A stretch of DNA of 11,610 bases, from positions 1-11,610 of the forward strand of contig CALWTN010000045.1 of assembly GCA_944384475.1 (NCBI GenBank), in the 5' to 3' direction. The DNA comes from an uncultured Clostridia bacterium. GTDB lineage: Bacteria > Bacillota > Clostridia > Christensenellales > UBA1242. Both the position numbers and the translations under genes were made by a program. Of the stretch, positions 1 through 5,911 are shown one piece after another (the first letter of the stretch is position 1; each line of letters opens with the position of its first letter). Under the pieces are notes generated by a model. The model had not been told where the DNA came from. It saw only the letters and a list, made by a program, of their open reading frames with translations, and made no database searches.

Positions 1-114
1 CAAAGTCGGTGAGCTAACCAGAAATGGAGGCAGCCGCCTAAGGTAAAACCAGCGACTGGGGTGAAGTCATAACAAGGTAGCGGTATCAGAAGGTGCCGCT
101 GGATCACCTCCTTT
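1..114 (+). rRNA. 16S ribosomal RNA, 3' end (partial)
   Basis: The 3' end of small-subunit rRNA runs in from the left edge: the last part of helix 44, the AACAAGGTA linker, helix 45 and the GGATCACCTCC tail. The anti-Shine-Dalgarno CCTCC is intact, which fits the GGAGG-like sites before genes in this window. The mature end is placed near 114 by alignment to E. coli 1542 from memory. Three positions differ from the near-universal sequence. The base equivalent to G1497 is A (69). The helix 45 pair 1510/1525 is G-C instead of C-G (82/97). The loop base 1516 is A (88). Helix 45 still closes fully, and the two dimethyladenosine targets (90, 91) are kept, so this looks functional. The upstream part lies outside the window. 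Confidence 0.97.
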
Positions 115-229
115 TAAAGAGAACGGATTTTCCGTTTCATAGTCGAGATATGAACTATTTTCATATCGCCCGTAACAGGGCTAAAATAAACAAGACTAAG
201 ACAAATAACTTTTCTTTATTTCATTTATC
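115..229 (+). other. 16S trailer with three small hairpins, no gene
   Basis: This is the spacer after the 16S 3' end. It contains three consecutive inverted repeats: 122-127/131-136 (6 bp, 3-nt loop), 147-154/160-167 (8 bp, 5-nt loop) and 168-171/178-181 (4 bp, GC). They may be precursor-processing structures. The usual long processing stem would need the 5' leader, which is not visible. There is no tRNA-Ile, tRNA-Ala or 23S start here, and the sequence then becomes AT-rich up to the terminator. Confidence 0.5.
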
Positions 230-264
230 AAAAAAGCATCTGCAAATTTGCAGATGTTTTTTTT
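230..264. terminator. Bidirectional intrinsic terminator between 16S and tRNA-Leu
   Basis: A perfect 20-bp palindrome at 237-256 (CATCTGCAAA and its complement) is flanked by a run of A on the left (230-235) and eight T on the right (257-264). Read rightward it is a stem followed by a U tract that would end the 16S transcript. Read leftward the A run supplies the U tract for the tRNA-Leu transcript. Its position between convergent RNA genes supports a shared terminator. Confidence 0.88.
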
Positions 265-306
265 ATTATAAAACTTTTATTAAATTATATTTTCTTATAA
301 ATTTTT

Positions 307-392
307 TGGTGCCGCTGGTGGGACTTGAACCCACACGCCATTGCTGGCAGCGGATTTTGAGTCCGCCCCGTCTGCCATTCCAGCACAGCGGC
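307..392 (-). tRNA. tRNA-Leu (anticodon CAA)
   Basis: On the minus strand the sequence folds as a class II tRNA. The 7-bp acceptor stem is GCCGCTG (5' end at 392) paired with CAGCGGC. The discriminator is A (310), and the CCA end is encoded (307-309). The anticodon stem-loop has loop CTCAAAA, giving anticodon CAA, which reads UUG. It has a long variable arm typical of leucine tRNA and a T arm with the GGTTCAAGTCC-type loop. It is 86 nt including CCA. It converges on the 16S gene across a shared terminator and has its own promoter at 411-439. Confidence 0.96.
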
Positions 393-410
393 ATTTTGCA
401 ATGCCTTATA

Positions 411-439
411 ATTTTAACATAATTATAAAAATATTTCAA
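411..439 (-). promoter_or_regulatory. Sigma-A promoter of tRNA-Leu
   Basis: On the minus strand a -35 TTGAAA (434-439) is followed after exactly 17 bases by -10 TAAAAT (411-416), with a TGn extension just before the -10. Predicted transcription begins near 404, about 12 bases before the mature tRNA 5' end. Box quality, spacing and position agree well. Confidence 0.75.
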
Positions 440-500
440 CTTTTTTTGCCAATCTATTTAAAAATTTTTTATTTTATATTTTTTCAAAATTATATGCTTT

Positions 501-563
501 TTTTGACGTTTTTGCCGTCAAAACTTAGTCATAATGACGTTAAATTGTCGTCAAAATACGACA
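501..563. repeat. Clustered TGACG/CGTCA half-sites, candidate operator
   Basis: Two related units lie in tandem: 504-523 and 535-556. Each starts with TGACGTT and ends with CGTCAAAA. The first is also an 8-bp inverted repeat with 7-base spacer (501-508/516-523). The second overlaps another 6-bp inverted repeat (TGTCGT at 546-551, ACGACA at 558-563). The cluster lies between the tRNA-Leu promoter and the promoter of the helix-turn-helix gene, about 50 to 110 bases upstream of the latter. The symmetry and duplication suggest binding sites for a dimeric regulator; which one is unknown. Confidence 0.5.
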
Positions 564-610
564 TTTTTTTAAAAATATTTTATTTTGTTTTAAAATTTTG
601 GCATTTTAGT

Positions 611-639
611 TTGACTATTAATAAAGTGCATTTTATAAT
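611..639 (+). promoter_or_regulatory. Near-consensus sigma-A promoter of the HTH gene
   Basis: TTGACT (611-616), 17 bases, then TATAAT (634-639). Transcription would start near 646, giving a leader of about 27 bases that contains the SD AAGGGGA (658-664 region) before the ATG at 673. This is one of the two best promoters in the window, implying that the small regulator-like gene is well expressed unless repressed through the upstream half-sites. Confidence 0.8.
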
Positions 640-672
640 TTTTTTATCATTAAAAAAAGGGGATACTATAAA

Positions 673-1185
673 ATGCAAAATCATATTTGGGCTAAAACAA
701 TTTTAACTTCATACAGATTTTTGGAGCGTATTGCAGGAGCGATTGACAAAATTATTGAGAAAAAAGCGCTGGCATCTTCATATATGATGGGAAGTGAGGT
801 GCTAAGCAACAACACTTTGTCGCTGACGGATAAAATTATTGAACTTTCAGAAAGAAAAGTTAAACTTATCAACATTAAAGTTTTAACCGAACAGGCTTTG
901 AAGATGATGGATAAGAGCGCAGCTTTGGTTTTGATTAAAAAATATTTTGAAAAAAAATCTATTGACAAACTTTTACAAGAACTTGGCATGCCAAGGCGGA
1001 CATTGTTTAGAAGAATTAATGAAGCAGAAGCTGCCTTTGAAGGCAAATGTGCGATGCTAAAATTTGACAACAGAAGGCTTGACGAGTATTTAAAAGATGA
1101 AACTTGGATTATGGAAGTAAAACAGGCTTTTGAAAAAGATGAAGAGAAAGGCGTTCAATTTAAATCGTCTTCGTTAAATTCGTAA
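673..1185 (+). CDS. Small HTH protein, phage late-regulator (ArpU/RinA) or sigma-region-4 like
   Basis: This 170-residue, mostly helical, soluble protein has no signal peptide. Residues about 55-90 form charged amphipathic helices. They lead into a helix-turn-helix at about 95-120, with key residues SIDKLLQELGMPRRTLFRRI, a pattern seen in sigma-70 region 4 and in phage ArpU/RinA/Xpf-type regulators of packaging and late genes. A second helical segment follows (about 133-158). The ATG at 673 is chosen for its SD and strong promoter. Its 3' end overlaps the convergent SH3-like gene by 31 bases. Phage relatives are normally encoded just before the terminase genes, and a terminase lies about 830 bases away, so a phage origin is plausible. 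The HTH class is read by eye. It could instead be a small-terminase-like DNA-binding protein or an unrelated regulator. Confidence 0.72.
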   Translation: MQNHIWAKTILTSYRFLERIAGAIDKIIEKKALASSYMMGSEVLSNNTLSLTDKIIELSERKVKLINIKVLTEQALKMMDKSAALVLIKKYFEKKSIDKLLQELGMPRRTLFRRINEAEAAFEGKCAMLKFDNRRLDEYLKDETWIMEVKQAFEKDEEKGVQFKSSSLNS

Positions 1186-1955
1186 TAATCCTTGCCACGA
1201 CTTGCTGTTTTAACTTTTGTTTTTGATTTTGTTAGCTTGTGTTTATGTGGAGAAAGAAGAAGATACAGCACGACAAGACATGGCAGAGATACCGCAAGGA
1301 TGATGATTGCTTTTACTGTATCGCTTAAACCACCGCCGCTTGATATGGGATTGGAGAAATCCAGCTTGCCAGTGATTTGAGGGAAATATTCTGTGTTTTC
1401 GCCAGCTTTATTTATAAGGTCGCAATAATATGAAAAGGCATAGCCCGTCACTGAATTTCCGTTTACAATGCTGCTGCAATAATACCATGTCGATGTAGAG
1501 TTTTCAAAAAGCTCTTCGCCAATTATTTCACCATAAAGAGGAATGTCTTCTTGCAAAAATTGTAGAGTGCCTAACACCTGAGCGTTTTTTTGAGGCTTTG
1601 CCATAAGCGAAAGCCCATTTTGAGAAAATACTCTGAAAGACGAGTTCGCATAAGGATTAAGTGGCGTGCCATCCATTGGCGTTACGTCATTTTTTTTGAC
1701 ATAACCATAAAGATCTTTATATTTTGCATGATAAAAATCTTCATCCGCATCGTCTATCAGCAGCACAAAATATGAGGAAGGAATTACAAAAAGTTGCTCG
1801 CCAGTTTGCAGGCTTGGAGAAGCATAAAAATAGGTTGAGTTGTTCAGCACCTTGGCATAATAGGTTTTGCTTTCGCTGGCATGAACCTCACTTATGTCGA
1901 ATGGCGACAGCAAAATAAAGATAAAAGCGGCGATAAAAAAAATTATTTTTTTCAT
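1155..1955 (-). CDS. Secreted, membrane-anchored protein with SH3-like domains
   Basis: This 266-residue protein has a classic signal peptide (MKK then a hydrophobic stretch, likely cleavage after VHA at residue 26). Residues about 31-95 look like a bacterial SH3 domain (VLNNSTYFYASPS start, GYVKKNDVTP end). Residues about 107-180 look like a second (LSLMAKPQKNAQVLGTL, then GYAFSYYCDLI). A Gly/Ser linker precedes one membrane helix at about 213-235, and then a basic tail ends in KDYYEFNEDDLN. Bacterial SH3 domains usually bind peptidoglycan or wall polymers, so it probably faces the wall with its tail in the cytoplasm. No enzymatic domain is visible. It is divergent from the terminase gene across a 64-base gap. 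Its SD is weak (AGTAGG is rather distant). The domain assignment is moderate and the topology is fairly sure. Confidence 0.8.
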   Translation of the reverse strand: MKKIIFFIAAFIFILLSPFDISEVHASESKTYYAKVLNNSTYFYASPSLQTGEQLFVIPSSYFVLLIDDADEDFYHAKYKDLYGYVKKNDVTPMDGTPLNPYANSSFRVFSQNGLSLMAKPQKNAQVLGTLQFLQEDIPLYGEIIGEELFENSTSTWYYCSSIVNGNSVTGYAFSYYCDLINKAGENTEYFPQITGKLDFSNPISSGGGLSDTVKAIIILAVSLPCLVVLYLLLSPHKHKLTKSKTKVKTASRGKDYYEFNEDDLN

Positions 1956-1979
1956 GCTTTTATTTTAAAGCCTACTTAA

Positions 1980-2008
1980 AGCATATCAAAAAGAAAATTG
2001 TGTCACAA
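1980..2008 (-). promoter_or_regulatory. Probable promoter of the SH3-like gene
   Basis: On the minus strand TTGTGA (2003-2008) is separated by 17 bases from TATGCT (1980-1985). Each box matches consensus at four of six positions. The start would be near 1973, about 18 bases before the ATG at 1955. The -35 box lies inside the palindrome at 1997-2009, so a protein bound there would block it. Confidence 0.5.
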
Positions 2009-2009
2009 T
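1997..2009. promoter_or_regulatory. Palindrome ATTGTG-T-CACAAT, candidate operator
   Basis: A perfect 6-bp inverted repeat around one base lies in the short gap between the divergent SH3-like and terminase genes. It covers the predicted -35 box of the leftward gene and ends 10 bases before the terminase ATG, next to its G-rich ribosome binding site. Its position suits a repressor controlling both genes. The binding protein is unknown; the HTH protein at 673-1185 is one candidate, though its own upstream half-sites (TGACG) differ. Confidence 0.4.
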
Positions 2010-2019
2010 AGGGGGAGTG

Positions 2020-3459
2020 ATGTCGCAAATTATAGAAAGGCTTCAACAGATTGAAGCCGAACAACTTAAAAGAAACGCAAAAAACAATCTTGCAAAATAT
2101 AACAGCGGGGAAGTTGTGCATGTTAAACAAATTGCCTTTCATAAATGCTCTAAGCGTAATCGTTGGGTTTTTGGTGGCAATAGGAGTGGCAAAAGCGAAT
2201 GTGGTGCTGTGGAAGTGGTGTATTTGGCTCGTGCCGTGCATCCTTACAGGCAAAACAAGCCACAAGGCGTTGAAGGCTGGGTTGTGTCGCTTTCAAGGCA
2301 GGTGCAAAGAGATGTGGCTCAGCAAAAGATTTTGTATTATCTTTCTCCATCATGGATAGAAAAAATAGTTATGTCTTCTGGCAGAGCAGACAGCCCAGAA
2401 AGTGGGGTTATCGATTTTATTTTGGTGAAAAATATTTTTGGCGGAGTGAGTAAAATAGGCTTTAAAAGTTGCGATCAGGGCAGAGATAAGTTTCAAGGCG
2501 CTTCGCTTGATTTTGTATGGTTTGATGAAGAGCCGCCTTTTGACATCTATCGTGAATGCCAAATGCGTGTGTTGGATAGGCAGGGCGATATATTTGGAAC
2601 AATGACTCCGCTTAAAGGGTTGACTTGGGTTTATAATGAAATATATCTAAATCAAAACAATTCTCCTGAAGTTTGGCACGAGCATATAGAATGGGCGGAT
2701 AATCCTTTTTTATCTAAAAAAGAAATAGAGTTTTTGACAAGTTCGCTTTCAAGTGATGAATTGCAAAGCAGAAGATATGGCAATTTTACTGCGCTTGGTG
2801 GATTGGTTTATGCTGAATTTGATGAAAACGTGCATGTGATTGAGCCGTTTGACATACCTTTAGAATGGCAAGATAACATATCCATCGACCCTGGGCTTAA
2901 CAATCCGCTCTCTGCGCATTGGTATGCAGTCGATTATGACGGCAATGTGTATGTTGTGGCAGAGCATTTTGAGGCAAAAAAGGATGTGGCTTATCATTCG
3001 CAAAGGATTAAAGAAATTTCACAGCGTTTAAACTGGCATTATGCATCCAACGGTATGATCAGTGCGTTTATCGACAGCGCAGCATCGCAAAGGACGTTGG
3101 CTTCAAATAAAAGTGTTGTGGATTTGTTTTATGAAAACGGAATTTTAACTAATCCTAAGGTTAATAAAGATATGTTCAGCGGCATTTCAACTGTAAAACG
3201 ATATTTAAAAGATGCGGAAGGCAAAGCGCATCTATTTATTTTTAAAAATTGCACAAACCTAATTAGAGAATTTAAATGTTATTGGTGGGGAGATGAGGAT
3301 TTGCCTGTTAAAAAAGATGACCATGCGTTGGATGAATTAAGATATTATCTTATGAGTAAGCCGCAAAATAGTTTTAAAGCCAAACAGCATAAATCGTCTC
3401 AGGTGATGCTTGAAGAAAGAATGATTAAAAAATTTAACAGACAAAATCGAAGATTTTGA
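2020..3459 (+). CDS. Phage-type terminase large subunit (DNA-packaging ATPase/nuclease)
   Basis: In phages this protein drives DNA into the capsid and cuts it. All expected parts are present (numbering from the ATG). Walker A is GGNRSGKS at 52-59. Walker B is LDFVWFDEE at about 163-171, with D169 and E170. The ATPase coupling motif is GTMTP at about 193-197. The RNase H-like nuclease has D290 (ISIDPG), D352 (IDSAA) and D434/D438 (DDHALDE). The 479-residue length is normal for the family, with no frameshift or stop. GTG at 2017 is an alternative start; the ATG follows the G-rich SD at 2011-2016. No small terminase, portal, protease or capsid gene lies nearby. The neighbours are surface proteins and chromosomal genes, so it is solitary. 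It could be a relic, a domesticated enzyme or part of a gene-transfer-like element. The family call is very secure; the role is not. Confidence 0.93.
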   Translation: MSQIIERLQQIEAEQLKRNAKNNLAKYNSGEVVHVKQIAFHKCSKRNRWVFGGNRSGKSECGAVEVVYLARAVHPYRQNKPQGVEGWVVSLSRQVQRDVAQQKILYYLSPSWIEKIVMSSGRADSPESGVIDFILVKNIFGGVSKIGFKSCDQGRDKFQGASLDFVWFDEEPPFDIYRECQMRVLDRQGDIFGTMTPLKGLTWVYNEIYLNQNNSPEVWHEHIEWADNPFLSKKEIEFLTSSLSSDELQSRRYGNFTALGGLVYAEFDENVHVIEPFDIPLEWQDNISIDPGLNNPLSAHWYAVDYDGNVYVVAEHFEAKKDVAYHSQRIKEISQRLNWHYASNGMISAFIDSAASQRTLASNKSVVDLFYENGILTNPKVNKDMFSGISTVKRYLKDAEGKAHLFIFKNCTNLIREFKCYWWGDEDLPVKKDDHALDELRYYLMSKPQNSFKAKQHKSSQVMLEERMIKKFNRQNRRF

Positions 3460-3467
3460 AATATTTT

Positions 3468-3511
3468 TTACATTTGTTTGGAAAAATAGATTAAATATGT
3501 TACATTTGTTT
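3468..3511 (+). repeat. Two direct copies of TTACATTTGTTT, 32 bases apart
   Basis: The 12-base word occurs at 3468-3479 and 3500-3511, filling most of the 61-base gap between the terminase gene and the surface-protein gene. The spacing is three helical turns. A weak promoter may start in the first copy (TTTACA at 3467-3472, then TTAAAT after 18 bases). The second copy runs into the SD AGAGGA. It could be paired regulator sites or a small local duplication. Confidence 0.45.
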
Positions 3512-3520
3512 AGAGGAATT

Positions 3521-5911
3521 ATGAAAAAGTTCTATTCATTTATATTTATATTTGCATTAGCAATTTTGGCTATAACTCCACTTGTTAATTTGGGCGGAGG
3601 AGATTTGCTGGCAGTTAGCGCTCAGCAAGAAGAAAATGTGATACCGGTTTCTTCTCAAACCGACTTGCAAAATATAGCCAAGGCGGTTAATGCAGATGAA
3701 AATAGAGATGACTATTCAGGCAAGATTATTCAGCTTACAAATGATATAACCCTAAGCGGAGATTGGACGCCTATTGGCAGTGACGGAAAACCATTTAAAG
3801 GAACTTTTGATGGTCAGGGTAAAACAATTTCTAATGTGAGCATAAATGGCGATTACACCTATCAGGGTTTATTTGGTTACACAAGCGGTGCGACAATCAA
3901 AAATTTGAATGTGGCAGGTGAATTTTCAAGCACCTTTTCTTCAAAAGGTGAAGTTTATGCTGGCGTTTTAGTAGGTTATGGCGTAAACACTACAATTTCA
4001 AATTGCGAAGTCAACGCAAAGTCACCTGATGGGGCAAACATGGCGTTTAATCGCAAAGTTACGTTTGGTGCTGTGGCAGGAAAACTTGAAGGCGGCAATC
4101 TTTCAAACACGCTTGCATATATGCCAATAAACATTGGTTATGATTTGCTTAATGCCTACACATTAAAAATAGGCGGAGCTGTTGGCTTTGCTAAAAACAG
4201 CAATTTTACAAAAGTTGCAAATTTTGCTGATGTTGATGTTGAGTTTAACGGAGAGAGCGAGCCTGCTTTCGTATCTAACGTCTATGTTGGCGGGTTGATT
4301 GGTGAAATTGACGGCAGCATGACAAAAATTAAAGATTGCGTTGCAGGCGGAAGTATTGACGTTGCAGACAATTATGTAGATAACTATAAAGTTGGAAGTG
4401 TGGTTGGAAACGTGCTTTCAGCTCCAGTTAGTGGAAATATTTCATCGGTTGCATATTACGGCACAACGCAAATTTTCGGTGATCAAGGCGGTTATTCTTT
4501 TGTAAACATCGCAAACAACGACAACGTTATGCGTGTGACCAGAGCAGTTTTATATGCACAGGAATTTTACTCTTCTGCAACTTATTCGTTTAATTTAAGC
4601 GGAGCAACCTACGTCTTTTCTTGGAATGAAGATACTGCATTCTGGGATTTTGAAGATATGTATGTGATGGTGGCCAACGAAAATGTCACCGAACTTAGAT
4701 TGCAACTTTTCCAAAAATTTGACATCTCTTTGGCGGCGGGTTCTTTAGATAGGGACGGCTTGTTGGTTATAAACGGCTCAGGAACGGCGGAGGATGTTCC
4801 ATACGGCGACTGGGCGATATTAAACTTTACTTTTAACGACCAAATTGAAAGAAATTATTATCAAATTTCTGATATTTTACTTAACAATGCATCTTTGAAT
4901 TACAGTCAGTTTACTCTCGATTCAGAGGGAAAGATGGTTTCGCCTAATGGAGAAATCAAGTTGAAGATTGATCAAAGTGAGGGTGCAACCAATTTTGTGT
5001 TAAGCGTTAAATCTACAAGCCAAACAGAAGGCGTTTATTCGTTTGCATTGCAAGCAATCGACTATCAAGTTTATGTTGTTGCTGGCGAGAATGGAAAAGT
5101 TAGATACAGCGGGACGTCAAATCTTAACACATCGCTTTCTCGCACTCTTTCAAAGGCAAGCAGCCAAATTAATATCGAGGCAGTAAGCGATTTGACTTAT
5201 GCTTTCCAAGATTGGTCGCTTTACTATTTGACAGATTCAAAAGCCGAAGAAGAATTGGGTGCAGACGAAATTAATTTTGATGATCAAACTTGGAAGAAGG
5301 CGTCTTGGAGTGATGCAGAACAAAGCAGAGCAAATCCACTTGCAATACAATTTGCAACAGGAAATTTTGTAAAGTCATTTTTGCTTTATGCAAATTTTGT
5401 TAGTGATCCTTGTGAAATAAGTTTTACTTTTGACAATCAATTAATTCAAAAAATTTCTGTAAACGAACAAGTTCTTACCGCATCTACTGACGTTGCTAAG
5501 GTGGATAAAAATCAAACGGTAAGCATTAAAATTTATGTTGATAAAAATTCACAAATTGACGAAGAAAAAATGACAACTGCTATAAGCGGCTATTTTGCAA
5601 ATCAAGCTTCAACAATTTTAACCAACTCTTATCAAGATCCTGAAAACAGCGATTTGACGATCTATGAATTTAGTTTTTCAAGCTCTGCGTTTGATTACAC
5701 CTCTTCATCTGCTTTTAACATTACGGTGAGTGTGGGTGAAAAGGTTGATAATGGCAGTGACAACACAATTTGGATTATCATTGGCGTGGTTGGCGGTGTT
5801 ACGCTGCTTGCCGTGGTTGCAATCATAGTTTGGTTTGTTTTAAGAAGACGTGGCGGTGGCGGCGGAGCTGCTAAAACTAAATCTGATGATTATAAAAGAT
5901 ATTATTATTAA
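3521..5911 (+). CDS. Large cell-surface protein with GLUG/beta-helix repeats and C-terminal membrane anchor
   Basis: This protein is predicted to be exported and held at the membrane. The chosen ATG follows the SD AGAGGA (3512-3517) and gives a textbook signal peptide (MKKFYS, cleavage near AVSA-QQ at 34). An in-frame ATG at 3497 would add eight residues and spoil it. Residues about 40-330 carry repeated GLUG-like turns (GLFGYTSGATIKNLNV, VGGLIGEIDGS, IGGAVGFAKNS, VGSVVGNV), the signature of right-handed beta-helix surface adhesins. Around 515-570 a VVAGENGKV...FQDW stretch resembles the divergent InlB B-repeat. Residues about 750-774 form a membrane helix. A 22-residue tail follows: three Arg, five Gly, then KTKSDDYKRYYY. 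There is no LPXTG sorting motif. The mature length is about 760. It ends directly against the stop of the convergent polymerase gene. The ligand is unknown; adhesion is a family-level guess. Confidence 0.86.
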   Translation: MKKFYSFIFIFALAILAITPLVNLGGGDLLAVSAQQEENVIPVSSQTDLQNIAKAVNADENRDDYSGKIIQLTNDITLSGDWTPIGSDGKPFKGTFDGQGKTISNVSINGDYTYQGLFGYTSGATIKNLNVAGEFSSTFSSKGEVYAGVLVGYGVNTTISNCEVNAKSPDGANMAFNRKVTFGAVAGKLEGGNLSNTLAYMPINIGYDLLNAYTLKIGGAVGFAKNSNFTKVANFADVDVEFNGESEPAFVSNVYVGGLIGEIDGSMTKIKDCVAGGSIDVADNYVDNYKVGSVVGNVLSAPVSGNISSVAYYGTTQIFGDQGGYSFVNIANNDNVMRVTRAVLYAQEFYSSATYSFNLSGATYVFSWNEDTAFWDFEDMYVMVANENVTELRLQLFQKFDISLAAGSLDRDGLLVINGSGTAEDVPYGDWAILNFTFNDQIERNYYQISDILLNNASLNYSQFTLDSEGKMVSPNGEIKLKIDQSEGATNFVLSVKSTSQTEGVYSFALQAIDYQVYVVAGENGKVRYSGTSNLNTSLSRTLSKASSQINIEAVSDLTYAFQDWSLYYLTDSKAEEELGADEINFDDQTWKKASWSDAEQSRANPLAIQFATGNFVKSFLLYANFVSDPCEISFTFDNQLIQKISVNEQVLTASTDVAKVDKNQTVSIKIYVDKNSQIDEEKMTTAISGYFANQASTILTNSYQDPENSDLTIYEFSFSSSAFDYTSSSAFNITVSVGEKVDNGSDNTIWIIIGVVGGVTLLAVVAIIVWFVLRRRGGGGGAAKTKSDDYKRYYY

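Noticed and set aside
489..521. Alternative tRNA-Leu promoter using TATAAT at 489-494 and TTGACG at 516-521 (minus strand)
   Set aside because: The 21-base spacer is too long; the 411-439 promoter has ideal spacing and lies closer to the tRNA.
93..706. Two rightward open frames across the 16S tail, tRNA-Leu and the AT-rich spacer
   Set aside because: They run through rRNA, terminator and tRNA sequence, have no ribosome binding site and give low-complexity Phe/Ile/Leu-rich products.
681..1070. Leftward 129-aa open frame inside the HTH gene
   Set aside because: It is a Ser/Leu-rich shadow of the real gene; the rightward frame has the promoter, SD and a coherent HTH protein.
3497..3520. Upstream ATG for the GLUG surface protein
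   Set aside because: It adds eight residues before MKKFYS and lacks an SD; the ATG at 3521 has one and gives a proper signal peptide.
673..5911. Intact prophage
   Set aside because: Only a terminase and a phage-like regulator are recognisable; there is no integrase, att repeat, portal, capsid, tail or lysis gene.
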